Source of the DNA: M55B129 sp964506505
GTDB lineage: Bacteria > Bacillota > Dethiobacteria > DTU022
Reading direction: 5' to 3'
Length of the DNA: 35,416 nucleotides
Assembly: GCA_964506505.1 (NCBI GenBank)
Contig: CAZDKY010000009.1
Location: forward strand, 1-35,416
Below the pieces are notes generated by a model. The model searched no databases. It worked only from the letters and a program-made list of their open reading frames with translations, and was not told the DNA's origin. Of the stretch, positions 23,199 through 31,376 are shown piece by piece (position 1 is the stretch's first letter; every line of letters begins with the position of its first letter). The position numbers and the translations under genes are program-made.

Positions 23199-23303
23199 GT
23201 CATAATCCCCTCCCTTAATCGGATCACAACGTTTAACATTTTTTAACTTTCGGTAAAACAGTCAAATATTTCGCTTTTACCATTCATTTTTCCTTCTTCA
23301 GCC

Positions 23304-23337
23304 CAAACAATCCGCCGACCGATTACCGGCCGGCGGA
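23304..23337 (-). terminator. Terminator of the Asp23-family gene
   Basis: On the minus strand TCCGCCGGCCG (23337-23327) pairs with CGGTCGGCGGA (23321-23311) around GTAAT, with one G-U pair, and TTGTTT follows. The other strand also ends in CAGTTTTT, so it may work both ways. Confidence 0.8.
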
Positions 23338-23370
23338 CAGTTTTTCAAATTATAAACATAAAGTAACCGT

Positions 23371-23826
23371 TTATTCGGCTTTCTCTTCTTTTTTCTCTTT
23401 TTCTGCTTTTTCTTCTTCCTCTTCCTCAGGAACATTAATACCGATAACATTAATGTTTATTGCCTTTACTTTCAGGCCGGTGCTTTTTTCCACGTTGCCC
23501 CGGATTTCTTTTTTTAGTTTGTCAGTGGAATCAACAATTGATACACCATATTCAACAATTACATTCATGTCAATGTTAACCGAATCTTCCTCCACGTTGA
23601 CCTTTATGCCCTTAGCCAGATCACGGCGACCGAGTTTCTCAGCAATACCGCCGACCAAACCTCCGCTCATTCCGGCGATACCGGGAATATCGCTTGCTAC
23701 AATACCAGCGATAATGGCTATAACTTCGGATGATATGCGGATGCTATCTCCTTCCTTGTCTGGATCCGGTTTCAAAACAGCTTCTTCCGGCTGAATCATT
23801 TTATCCTTTTCGTCTTTTTTGGTCAT
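23371..23826 (-). CDS. Asp23/Gls24 family protein
   Basis: 151-residue protein of the Asp23/Gls24 (alkaline shock, envelope stress) family, which in Firmicutes is often associated with the membrane. The family core is IRISSEVIAIIAGIVASDIP, GIAGMSGG, then EDSVNIDMNVIVEYGVSIVD and LKVKAININVIGINVP. The last 25 residues are almost only Glu, Lys and Ala, a charged tail not needed for the fold. The ribosome binding site is AAAGGAGGG. It has a strong promoter about 150 bases upstream and its own terminator, so it is a single-gene unit between leuS and comEA. Confidence 0.9.
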   Translation of the reverse strand: MTKKDEKDKMIQPEEAVLKPDPDKEGDSIRISSEVIAIIAGIVASDIPGIAGMSGGLVGGIAEKLGRRDLAKGIKVNVEEDSVNIDMNVIVEYGVSIVDSTDKLKKEIRGNVEKSTGLKVKAININVIGINVPEEEEEEKAEKEKKEEKAE

Positions 23827-23975
23827 CTGTTTTCCCTCCTTTTCAGATTATCAAAGCCGGTATTTCTTAATCCGGCTGTTTTGTGATTGGCGCCAAAACA
23901 TGCCCCACTAGAACCAGAATAATAATCGATCTCGGCACCATAAAATAATATATTGTTTTAAATTATCTTAATATT

Positions 23976-24005
23976 ATTATATAATTTGAACGTGGTGCTT
24001 GTCAA
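23976..24005 (-). promoter_or_regulatory. Sigma-A promoter of the Asp23-family gene
   Basis: On the minus strand a perfect TTGACA (24005-24000) and a perfect TATAAT (23981-23976) are 18 bases apart. It starts just after the leuS stop. The leader of about 140 bases holds a small hairpin (AGCCGG/CCGGCT at 23877-23855). Confidence 0.8.
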
Positions 24006-24043
24006 GGAAACACCCCGGGCACAGCAGATAAAAATGAACAGGA

Positions 24044-26521
24044 TTAGCGGACCACCAGGTTGACCAAGCGCCCGGGGACGGCGATGGTTTTAACCACTTT
24101 CTTATCCTGCAACAGCTTTTCAATACGATCGTTCCCGCGGGCTGCTTCAACAATTTCCTCTTCCGAACAATCAGCAGCTACTATCATACGGCCGCGCACT
24201 TTCCCATTTACCTGAATAACAATTTCCACCTCATCAACCTGCAACTTATCCGGTTCGTACTGCGGCCACGACTGCCGGTGAACACTGTCCCCGTGCCCCA
24301 ACCTGGACCATGCTTCTTCGGCCAGGTGGGGAGCAAATGGCGCCAGCAGAAGAACCGTTTTACTCAGTGTTTCAGCAAGCAAAGGGCCGTTCTGCCTACC
24401 GACCGGTGAGGACTGCCGGTAGCTGTATATAGCATTGACCAGTTCCATGATTGCACTGATGGCCGTATTAAAATTGAAGCGTTCCTGTATATCAACGGTC
24501 ACTTTTTTTATGGCAGCATGCAGACTTCTTTCCAGGGCCACATCTTTTTCTCTACTGCCGTGATGATCAGGGGAAGATTTAAGTTCCGGTTGAAATTCGT
24601 CGATCAGTCTCCAGATGCGTCGCAGAAAGCGGTGGCACCCTTCAACCCCCTGATCGTTCCAGTCAAGATCCTTTTCCGGAGGCGCAGCAAAAAGAATGAA
24701 TAGACGCCCGGTATCGGCACCATATTTCTTGACGATTTCGTCGGGTGTCACAACATTGCCCTTGGACTTGGACATTTTGGAGCCATCCTTGTAAACCATC
24801 CCCTGGGCCAGCAAGCGGCTGAACGGTTCTTCAACCTTAACCAGGCCGGCGTCATAGAGGACCTTGGTAAAGAAACGGGCATAGAGCAGGTGGAGAACAG
24901 CATGTTCTATTCCACCAATATATTGATCTACAGGCATCCAGTAATCAACAGATTTCCTGTCAAATGGTGCTGTCTCAATTTGCGGACTGGTAAATCTCAT
25001 GAAATACCAGGAAGAACAAATAAAAGTATCCATAGTGTCAGTCTCCCGGCGGGCCGGTCCTCCACAGATGGGACAGCGGGTATTGACAAAATCGGGGTAA
25101 TGAGCCAGACTTGGTACCCGGTTTCCGGAAAGTTCCACTTCCAGGGGGAGCTTCACCGGCAAATCGGATTCAGGCACCGGGACAGTACCACATTTATCAC
25201 AGTAAATAATTGGGATCGGCGCTCCCCAGTAACGCTGGCGGGAAATGAGCCAATCCCGGAGTCGGTAGGTGATACGGAATCCGCCCAGGTTTTTCTTTTC
25301 CAGGTATTCGGTTACTTTTCGCATCCCTTCCTTGTTGGGCAACCCGTCGAAACCGGGAGAGTTGACCATACGCCCCTCCCCTGGATATGCTTCGGTCATC
25401 GTTTCAGTCGTCAGTTTTTCCCCCGGTGGTTGAATGACCACCCGGACAGGAAGACCATATTTCCCGGCAAAGAGAAAATCGCGCTGATCATGGGCCGGTA
25501 CACCCATAACCGCACCGGTCCCGTAAGCCATCAACACGTAGTTACCGATGAGAACCGGCACTTCTTCTCCATTAATAGGGTTAATGGCATAACGCCCTGT
25601 AAAAAGGCCAATTTTCGGCGACTCCTCGGATGTGCGTTCAATTTCACTCTCTTTGCGCACCCTGTTAACAAAAGCAAGGACTTCCTCTTCTTTGTCTGTT
25701 CCCCTGACTAACTTTTCAACGAGCGGATGTTCCGGAGCAAGGACCATGTAGGTTACTCCAAATAAAGTATCAGCACGGGTGGTAAAGACGCGGATTTCTT
25801 CATCGGGAAATTCTTTAACCCGGAAAGCAATTTCCGCCCCCTCGCTGCGGCCGATCCAGTTCTGCTGCATAATTTTAACCCGTTCCGGCCAATCCTCGAG
25901 GGTGTCCAGATCATAGAGAAGCCGATCGGCATAGTCTGTGATTTTCAAAAACCATTGTTCCAGCTCTCTCGTTTCCACCGGCGAAGAACATCGCCAGCAG
26001 AGACCCTTTTCCACCTGTTCATTGGCCAATACCGTTTCGCAGTGAACGCACCAGTTAACGCTCGCTTTTTCCTTGTAAGCCAGCCCCCGTTTGTACATCA
26101 GTAAAAAAAGCCACTGAGACCAGTGATAATAATCGGGAGAAGAGGTGTTAACTTCCCTCCGCCAGTCATAGCTCACTCCCAGCCGCTTTTGCTGTTTTTT
26201 CATGTGCTCAATATTTTTAGCTGTCCATTCGGCAGGGTTGACCCTGTTTTCTATAGCAGCGTTTTCTGCGGGCAGGCCAAAGGCGTCCCAGCCCATGGGA
26301 TGGATAACATTATATCCGCGCATCCGCAAAAAACGGGCCAGCACATCTCCGATGGAATAAACACGCATATGTCCCATGTGCAGCTTGCCGGAAGGATAAG
26401 GGAACATTTCCAGAACATAATATTTTTCCCTTTCTTTATCCATGGCCGACCGGTAAAAATCGTCTTCTTCCCATTTTTTCTGCCAGTACTCTTCAATCTT
26501 TTGCGAATTATAGTTGGTCAA
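24044..26521 (-). CDS. leuS: Leucyl-tRNA synthetase
   Basis: Class I aminoacyl-tRNA synthetase charging tRNA-Leu. The 825-residue protein shows the HIGH-type motif FPYPSGKLHMGHMRVYSIGD (about 42-61), the CP1 editing domain (FTTRADTLFGVTYMVLAPEH, AYGTGAVMGVPAHDQRDF), KMSKSKGNVVTPDEIVKKYG near 582, and an anticodon-binding plus C-terminal domain ending AVPGRLVNLVVR. Cysteine pairs (CVHC/CWRC) suggest a zinc ribbon. The likely start is TTG 26521 (MTNYNSQKIEEYWQ), preceded by a G-rich stretch rather than a clean GGAGG. It is controlled by the T-box leader directly upstream, which also contains a tRNA-Ala gene. Confidence 0.97.
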   Translation of the reverse strand: MTNYNSQKIEEYWQKKWEEDDFYRSAMDKEREKYYVLEMFPYPSGKLHMGHMRVYSIGDVLARFLRMRGYNVIHPMGWDAFGLPAENAAIENRVNPAEWTAKNIEHMKKQQKRLGVSYDWRREVNTSSPDYYHWSQWLFLLMYKRGLAYKEKASVNWCVHCETVLANEQVEKGLCWRCSSPVETRELEQWFLKITDYADRLLYDLDTLEDWPERVKIMQQNWIGRSEGAEIAFRVKEFPDEEIRVFTTRADTLFGVTYMVLAPEHPLVEKLVRGTDKEEEVLAFVNRVRKESEIERTSEESPKIGLFTGRYAINPINGEEVPVLIGNYVLMAYGTGAVMGVPAHDQRDFLFAGKYGLPVRVVIQPPGEKLTTETMTEAYPGEGRMVNSPGFDGLPNKEGMRKVTEYLEKKNLGGFRITYRLRDWLISRQRYWGAPIPIIYCDKCGTVPVPESDLPVKLPLEVELSGNRVPSLAHYPDFVNTRCPICGGPARRETDTMDTFICSSWYFMRFTSPQIETAPFDRKSVDYWMPVDQYIGGIEHAVLHLLYARFFTKVLYDAGLVKVEEPFSRLLAQGMVYKDGSKMSKSKGNVVTPDEIVKKYGADTGRLFILFAAPPEKDLDWNDQGVEGCHRFLRRIWRLIDEFQPELKSSPDHHGSREKDVALERSLHAAIKKVTVDIQERFNFNTAISAIMELVNAIYSYRQSSPVGRQNGPLLAETLSKTVLLLAPFAPHLAEEAWSRLGHGDSVHRQSWPQYEPDKLQVDEVEIVIQVNGKVRGRMIVAADCSEEEIVEAARGNDRIEKLLQDKKVVKTIAVPGRLVNLVVR

Positions 26522-26545
26522 CTCTGTCAGCCCCCAATAACATAT

Positions 26546-26575
26546 AAAAAATCCGCCCGGTCAAGGGACGGATTT
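26546..26575 (-). terminator. T-box terminator hairpin of leuS
   Basis: On the minus strand AAATCCGTCC (26575-26566) pairs with GGGCGGATTT (26558-26549), with one G-U pair, followed by further T residues. It is mutually exclusive with the T-box antiterminator and lies 25 bases before leuS. Confidence 0.9.
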
Positions 26576-26613
26576 GTTTATACCCGCGGTACCACCCTTA
26601 TTGGCCAAACAGA

Positions 26614-26688
26614 TGGTGGAGCTGGCGGGAGTTGAACCCGCGACCTCTTCCATGCCAAGGAAGCGCGCTCCCACTGCGCCACAGCCCC
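26614..26688 (-). tRNA. tRNA-Ala (anticodon GGC)
   Basis: 75 bases including an encoded CCA. Acceptor arm GGGGCTG/CAGCTCC contains the G3-U70 pair, the identity element for alanine. The D arm is GCGC/GCGC, the anticodon arm CTTCC/GGAAG with loop TTGGCAT (anticodon GGC), the variable loop five bases, and the T arm GCGGG/CCCGC with loop TTCAACT; the discriminator is A. All stems are complete, so the gene looks functional. It has no promoter of its own and lies inside the leuS T-box leader, sharing that promoter. Confidence 0.95.
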
Positions 26689-26883
26689 CCGTTATGCTGC
26701 TGCCCGCTCTAAACCGTTAACGCCGGCTTTGCGGCAGCGATTACTGTCTTTCACCGCTGCGTCTCCAGAGTGAGTTCAGCAGTTCAGCCTGCCGGCTTTC
26801 ACCTTTACCGGCTCTCTATGAAGGCGTCTCCGCCTACTGCTCTCCTTCATCAACAAGTATTAGGCACCTCGAGTACACATAAC

Positions 26884-26912
26884 ATTATATGCAGGCCACC
26901 GCGCCTTGTCAA
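26884..26912 (-). promoter_or_regulatory. Sigma-A promoter of the T-box/tRNA-Ala/leuS transcript
   Basis: On the minus strand TTGACA (26912-26907) and TATAAT (26889-26884) are both perfect and separated by 17 bases. RNA should start near 26877, at the 5' end of T-box stem I. Confidence 0.88.
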
Positions 26913-26980
26913 TAGGAAAGGCAAAGTTTAAGCATATCTTAACCTTAATTCCATCCTGCGCAATATCCACAAACAGGCCA

Positions 26981-27859
26981 TCAGTGACTGGAATCCCCAA
27001 CTTCAATCCGGTAGATCTCACCGGCCTGTAGATCAACAATTAAAAGGCAGTTTGGAGGCAATACACCGTCCAGTCCAGCCAGGTATTTAACCGCTTCGGC
27101 AGCCTGAACCGAAGCAAGCATGGCCGGAGTAAAAGCGGGATTGCCCAGCTCGGTTTCCACTCCCCTCTCAGCATTGTTCCCGTCCCGTCTGCCGTAAACA
27201 AACTGCAGGAGAGGCTTATCGGGCCTGATTACGGCAACTTGTCCCAAAAAACCGGCGATAGCCCCGTGGACCAGAGATAAACCGAGTTGACTGCAGGCAA
27301 ATTCAAGAGCAAAACGCGAAGGAAGGTTATCCAGACAATCGATAACCAGATCACAACCCCTGAGCAAATCTCTCAGATTGCCAGTTTCTCCCCGACAGCA
27401 GTAAACTTTCATCTCGACAGCACTGTTGACTTCATAAATTCTCTTCACAGCGATATTTACCTTGACATCTCCCAGGTTGTTTTCCAACGATAAAAGCTGA
27501 CGATTTAAATTGCTCTCGCTGAATGAATCATCGTCAATCACTGTCAATCTACCGATACCCATCCTGGCGAGCAATTCGATTACAAAACCACCAAGGCCTC
27601 CCGCTCCAACAATCCCTACAGCCGACTTAAGCAGCCTGAGCTGGCCGGCAATGCCTATCGTGCCAATGCTGCGGCTGTAGCGAGAAGGGATAATTTTTTC
27701 TTCAAGGGCTGTTATTTCAACCAATCTGATACTGCAGCCAAAATCAGCTGCAATATGCTTGGCAGCGTCGAGGGAAAGGCATGACCATTCTTTTCCACTC
27801 CGGCCAAAACTGCTTTCTGATGCCTTCCTGATTGAACGGGATAAAATTTTTTTATCCAT
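26981..27859 (-). CDS. ThiF/MoeB/HesA family adenylyltransferase-like protein
   Basis: E1-like enzymes adenylate the C-terminus of ubiquitin-fold sulfur carriers (ThiS, MoaD). The Rossmann core starts near residue 80 with VGIVGAGGLGGFVIELLARM, followed by DDDSFSESNLNRQLL (Arg and nucleotide contacts), DLVIDCLDNLPSRFALEFAC and HGAIAGFLGQVAVIRP. The last part AMLASVQAAEAVKYLAG matches the family end. The zinc-binding CxxC pairs of MoeB are missing. An N-terminal extension of about 75 residues precedes the core. ATG 27859 is supported by AGGTGA 7 bases upstream. No carrier-protein gene is adjacent, so the pathway (thiamin, molybdopterin/tungstopterin or other) is open. Confidence 0.85.
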   Translation of the reverse strand: MDKKILSRSIRKASESSFGRSGKEWSCLSLDAAKHIAADFGCSIRLVEITALEEKIIPSRYSRSIGTIGIAGQLRLLKSAVGIVGAGGLGGFVIELLARMGIGRLTVIDDDSFSESNLNRQLLSLENNLGDVKVNIAVKRIYEVNSAVEMKVYCCRGETGNLRDLLRGCDLVIDCLDNLPSRFALEFACSQLGLSLVHGAIAGFLGQVAVIRPDKPLLQFVYGRRDGNNAERGVETELGNPAFTPAMLASVQAAEAVKYLAGLDGVLPPNCLLIVDLQAGEIYRIEVGDSSH

Positions 27860-27910
27860 CAACAAATCACCTGCGAAAAGAAAAGATAAGCCTTAAGCGT
27901 TCAGCTCTCC

Positions 27911-28276
27911 TTAAGGGGTTCTCAAATCAACCGGAGGAGCTTCACTCCATAATCTTTCCAGGTCGTAAAACGCCCTCGCCTCAGGCTGAAAAATGTGGAT
28001 CACCAGCCCTCCGTAATCGAGAACCACCCACCAGCCCTCCCGGTAACCTTCAATCCGTAAAGCCTGATGCCCTTCTTTCTTCAATTGCTCAACAAGGTGA
28101 TCACAGATAGCATGAACCTGCGTAGCCGATGTGCCGGTTCCCAGTAAAAAATAGTCGGCAATAATTGATACACGACCAACTTCCAGCAGCTGCACATCAT
28201 GCGCCTTTTTATCCGCCGCTGTTTCTGCGGCCAGCAAGGCAAGTTTCCGGGAGCCACTGCCTGGTTCCCGTGTCAA
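27911..28276 (-). CDS. rsfS: Ribosomal silencing factor RsfS
   Basis: Binds protein L14 of the large subunit and blocks subunit joining when nutrients are scarce. The 121-residue protein shows KKAHDVQLLEVGRVSIIADY, the family's FLLGTGTSATQVHAICDHL, EGYREGWWVVLDYGGLVIHI and FQPEARAFYDLERLW. TTG 28276 is preceded by a full AAGGAGGTGAT. It follows yqeK and nadD, the conserved Firmicutes order. Confidence 0.95.
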   Translation of the reverse strand: MTREPGSGSRKLALLAAETAADKKAHDVQLLEVGRVSIIADYFLLGTGTSATQVHAICDHLVEQLKKEGHQALRIEGYREGWWVVLDYGGLVIHIFQPEARAFYDLERLWSEAPPVDLRTP

Positions 28277-28336
28277 ATAAGATCACCTCCTTCATTAAAT
28301 ATTCACAATCGCGGTCACACATTAATATTTCTTTTG

Positions 28337-28909
28337 TCAACCGCTCTTCAGTTTTTCAAGAAGATTGTTGCGCAGGCTGACCGACTGCGGATGAAGGAGC
28401 ATCCCTCTCTGCAGAATGGAATAGATAGTCCTCTCTACAGCTGCCAGTAAAGCCCTGTCAAGATCCTCGCAGGCCAGCTCCCTGATCCTATCCACCCCCT
28501 GGTAGCGGCGGCCATCTTCAATACAATCGGCGAGATAAATAATTTTATCCAGCAGGTTCATATTACTGTGTCCCGTAGTATGAAAAGCTACGGCCTGCAA
28601 AATCCCGCCATCTTGTATTCCCAGTTCCACCGGAAGAAGAGCAGCGCCCACCGGGGCATGAAGAAGACGCGGTTCCAGTAGGGTAATTCGATCAAGTTGC
28701 AGATTGAGCTCTTCCGTTTTTCCGCGCAGTTCAATTTTTGTGTAACGCTTCCCGTAATCGTGTACAATTCCGGCCAGATAAGCTTTTTCTTTATCGGCTC
28801 CAAATCTCTCGGCCAGGGATACTGCCGCTTCGGCCACCCCTGCACTGTGCCGATAAAGTTCTTCTGACAATTTTTCCTGCATTAACTCGCTGTAATAATA
28901 ATTATCCAT
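28337..28909 (-). CDS. yqeK: HD-domain Ap4A hydrolase (YqeK family)
   Basis: Symmetrical bis(5'-nucleosyl)-tetraphosphatase that clears Ap4A to two ADP. The HD-domain signature is seen in LYRHSAGVAEAAVSLAERFG (first His) and LAGIVHDYGKRYTKIEL (His-Asp). HAPVGAALLPVELG and AVAFHTTGHSNMNLLDKII with YLADCIEDGR complete the metal site. Length of 190 residues is normal. It sits between the RRM gene and rsfS in the nadD cluster. Confidence 0.93.
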   Translation of the reverse strand: MDNYYYSELMQEKLSEELYRHSAGVAEAAVSLAERFGADKEKAYLAGIVHDYGKRYTKIELRGKTEELNLQLDRITLLEPRLLHAPVGAALLPVELGIQDGGILQAVAFHTTGHSNMNLLDKIIYLADCIEDGRRYQGVDRIRELACEDLDRALLAAVERTIYSILQRGMLLHPQSVSLRNNLLEKLKSG

Positions 28910-29033
28910 AAATAGATCACGTCTTACCTTTGCAGGCAGTTAAATCAATTCACCATTTACTAAATTGCCTGATCTTTTTCATCATTTACAGGTGAATCCG
29001 GAAGCAAATCAGTGAAGCAATAGATGGAAACGT

Positions 29034-29285
29034 CTACTGTTCGCGCGGTTTTGCTTCGTTAACGACCAGCTTTCGCCCTTCCAGTTCTACTCCATTAGTT
29101 TTTTCCATCATTTCTTCCATCGTCTCGTCATTTACTTCGACAAAACCGTACCCACGGGAACGCCCTGTAGCCCTTTCCGTTATGATGCGGCATTCCAGCA
29201 CCTCTCCGTACTGCGAAAAAAACTTCTCCAATTCATTTTCCTTCGTACTCCAGGGGATGTTCCCCACATACAAAGTTTTGGCCAT
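29034..29285 (-). CDS. Single-RRM RNA-binding protein
   Basis: 83-residue protein consisting of one RNA recognition motif. RNP2 is TLYVGNIPW at the start, RNP1 is RSRGYGFVEV near residues 43-52, and the C-terminal NEAKPREQ is a short charged tail. Such small proteins occur in several bacterial groups; targets are mostly unknown. ATG 29285 follows GGAGGTGC. A TATAAT-like box lies 20-30 bases upstream, so it may have a promoter of its own. It is inserted between nadD and yqeK, which are usually adjacent. Confidence 0.92.
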   Translation of the reverse strand: MAKTLYVGNIPWSTKENELEKFFSQYGEVLECRIITERATGRSRGYGFVEVNDETMEEMMEKTNGVELEGRKLVVNEAKPREQ

Positions 29286-29339
29286 TTACCCTTGCACCTC
29301 CATTTATATTATACCCCATTTTAAGGGTTAAAAACCATT

Positions 29340-29987
29340 TCAGCTCACCATCCGGTATAACCCATGTTTTTTAATATACTGTTCAACCGGTTCGGGAGTA
29401 AGGTACTTGATTGTTTTGCCAAGGGCGACCCTTTCCCGGATAAAGGTGGAAGAAACAGCAAGCGCCGGGATCTCAAGAAGATGGACCCTGTCTTTCATTG
29501 CCGGGCAGTTTTTGTTCAAAGTCTCATGAAACCGCTCCAGTGAATAACCGGGTCTGGAAACGGCAATAAAAGTACAGAGACGCAAAAGCCCTTCGTAATC
29601 TTTCCAGGTAAATATTTCAAGTATGGCATCGGCCCCAGTGATGAAAAACAGTTCGGGACCATGTTCTTCACCGCAGGCAAAATGTTTTACAGTATCAATA
29701 GTGTAAGTCGGTCCTTCTTGATCAATTTCAATCCGCGAAACAAAAAAAGAGGGGTTGGACATTACCGCCAAGGTTGTCATCAGGTAACGGTGCTCTGGCA
29801 GAGAAATTCTTTTTTCATCTTTATGAGGAGGCACTCCTGTAGGAACAAAAATAACGTAATCCAGATCAAACTGCTGCCTCGCTTCTTCAGCTGTGACAAG
29901 GTGCCCCACGTGGATGGGATCGAAAGTTCCGCCCATCAGGCCAATCTTCAGACTGCCAGCCCGTTCAGTAATGACATTGAAAAACAT
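29340..29987 (-). CDS. nadD: Nicotinate-nucleotide adenylyltransferase
   Basis: Transfers AMP from ATP to nicotinate mononucleotide in NAD synthesis. The nucleotidyltransferase motif GLMGGTFDPIHVGHLVTAEE is near residue 15. It continues with FVPTGVPPHKDEKRI, the family region ELFFITGADAILEIFTWKDY, and the C-terminal SSTFIRERVALGKTIKYLTP. ATG 29987 gives 215 residues and lies just behind AAGAGGTGG in the 22-base gap after obgE; an upstream in-frame ATG (30038) would overlap obgE and add 17 residues with no support. Confidence 0.95.
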   Translation of the reverse strand: MFFNVITERAGSLKIGLMGGTFDPIHVGHLVTAEEARQQFDLDYVIFVPTGVPPHKDEKRISLPEHRYLMTTLAVMSNPSFFVSRIEIDQEGPTYTIDTVKHFACGEEHGPELFFITGADAILEIFTWKDYEGLLRLCTFIAVSRPGYSLERFHETLNKNCPAMKDRVHLLEIPALAVSSTFIRERVALGKTIKYLTPEPVEQYIKKHGLYRMVS

Positions 29988-30009
29988 TCTCCCAACCACC
30001 TCTTTCCTC

Positions 30010-31293
30010 TTATTCATCATAATAAAAAAATTCTTCACTGCCTATGCGGATCGTATCGCCTTCTTTGACTCCCATTTTTTTTAATTCCTTCTCCAGGCCG
30101 ATACGCCGACAGAAATTTTGGAAAAGCTTCAGTGCTTCCTCATTTTCAAAATCAGTCCTGGCGGCCATTTTCTCAACCGCTGAACCACTTACTTCATAAA
30201 TATCCTCAACATGGTCTATTTTCAGAGGAGTCCGGACGGCAGGTTTCGGGATAATGAGCATTTCCTCATTTTTCGTCTCAGCCCTTTCAGCCAGCTCCTT
30301 TACCCTTCCGTGGAGATGGTAAATCAGTTCTTCCACCCCTTCGCCTGTTACTGCTGAAATGGCAAAAACGGGGGCGTCTTCTGCACCGGATTCTGCCAAG
30401 CAGCGTCGGAGCAGGGTAAGATTTTCACTGGCCCGGGGGATATCCAGCTTGTTACCAACAACAATTCGTGGATAAGCTGCCAGGGCGAGATCAAAAGAGG
30501 TAAGTTCTTTCTGTAAAAGGCGGTAGGCTGAAGCGGGCTCAGGATTAGCCTGCGGAGACAGATCAATTAAAAAAAGAAGGAGAAGATTCCTTTCAACATG
30601 ACGCAAAAATTTATGACCGAGACCTGCTCCCTCATGGGCTCCCTCGATCAAGCCGGGCAGATCGGCAATAACAAAACTGTCTTCTTCTCCAACTTTGACC
30701 ACTCCGAGGTTTGGAACAAGCGTAGTAAAAGGATAAGAGGCGATCTTCGGCCTGGCTGCCGTAATCCGGCTAAGAAGTGTAGATTTGCCGGCATTAGGAA
30801 ACCCAACCAATCCAACCTGGGCCATCAATTTCAGCTCCAGCTTGATTGTTTTTTCTTCTCCGGGAAGACCCTTCTCGGCAATCCGCGGGGCTTTCCGCCT
30901 GGGGCCGGTGAAACGGGCGTTTCCTTTTCCCCCGCGGCCTCCTGCGGCTACCAGGACCCGCTGCCCGTGAACAGTTAAATCGGCCAGGACTTTCTTATTT
31001 TCATCGCGGACTATCGTGCCAGGCGGGACCGGTACGTACAAATCCGCGCCCCGTGCGCCATGCTGATTTTTTCCGCGGCCATGTGTACCATTGGCTGCTT
31101 TCAACAGGTGCCGGTAACGCAGATCAAGGAAGCTGTGCTTGGAAGGATCAACAAAAAGATAAACACTGCCACCATTGCCGCCATCCCCGCCATCCGGTCC
31201 TCCATAAGGGACATATTTTTCCCGCCGGAATGAAACTATACCATTTCCGCCGCGACCACCGCGGGCTACGAGCTCAAGTTCATCAACAAACAT
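30010..31293 (-). CDS. obgE: GTPase Obg/CgtA
   Basis: Ribosome-assembly and stress GTPase. The 427-residue protein has the glycine-rich Obg fold (about 1-158; FRREKYVPYGGPDGGDGG), the G domain with GFPNAGKSTLLSRITAA (G1), YPFTTLVPNLG (G2), DLPGLIEGAHEGAGLG (G3) and VGNKLD (G4), and the C-terminal OCT domain IYEVSGSAVEKMAARTDFEN. ATG 31293 with AGGTGAT upstream gives the standard MFVDELELVARGGRGG; the upstream extension to 31353 has no family likeness and runs into a terminator. It follows rplU-rpmA, with that terminator between. Confidence 0.97.
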   Translation of the reverse strand: MFVDELELVARGGRGGNGIVSFRREKYVPYGGPDGGDGGNGGSVYLFVDPSKHSFLDLRYRHLLKAANGTHGRGKNQHGARGADLYVPVPPGTIVRDENKKVLADLTVHGQRVLVAAGGRGGKGNARFTGPRRKAPRIAEKGLPGEEKTIKLELKLMAQVGLVGFPNAGKSTLLSRITAARPKIASYPFTTLVPNLGVVKVGEEDSFVIADLPGLIEGAHEGAGLGHKFLRHVERNLLLLFLIDLSPQANPEPASAYRLLQKELTSFDLALAAYPRIVVGNKLDIPRASENLTLLRRCLAESGAEDAPVFAISAVTGEGVEELIYHLHGRVKELAERAETKNEEMLIIPKPAVRTPLKIDHVEDIYEVSGSAVEKMAARTDFENEEALKLFQNFCRRIGLEKELKKMGVKEGDTIRIGSEEFFYYDE

Positions 31294-31335
31294 TAGTTCA
31301 GGATCACCTGCTGCGTTGCCCCAAGTAACAGGAAA

Positions 31336-31363
31336 TAATAAAAGTCCGGGCACAATCCCGGAC
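31336..31363 (-). terminator. Terminator between rpmA and obgE
   Basis: On the minus strand GTCCGGG (31363-31357) pairs with CCCGGAC (31350-31344) around a six-base loop, followed by TTTTATTATT. It should reduce transcription from the ribosomal protein genes into obgE. Confidence 0.8.
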
Positions 31364-31376
31364 CTGTTGCCTTTAA

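Larger units (their letters stand above)
26522..26877 (-). promoter_or_regulatory. Leucine T-box leader of leuS, interrupted by a tRNA gene
   Basis: Transcription attenuator that reads uncharged tRNA-Leu. Stem I features in order are GAAGGAGAGCAGTAGGCG (AGTA-loop region), AGAGAGCCGG...GGTGAAAGCCGG (distal arm) and GAACTCACTCTGGAG, which contains the specifier CTC (Leu). A GCAGCG/CGCTGC hairpin follows. The T-box sequence AGGGTGGTACCGCGG is at 26598-26584 with bulge TGGT (26594-26591) for an ACCA tRNA end. AAGGG can pair with CCCTT as antiterminator. Between these two halves lies a complete tRNA-Ala (26614-26688), where normally only short linking stems occur. Confidence 0.93.

Noticed and set aside
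23192..23203. ATG just upstream of the comEA GTG
   Set aside because: It opens only a six-codon frame ending in TAA and is too close to the ribosome binding site; GTG 23198 is the start.
24890..25711. 273-codon + strand reading frame inside leuS
   Set aside because: Antisense to the leuS editing domain, no recognisable domain.
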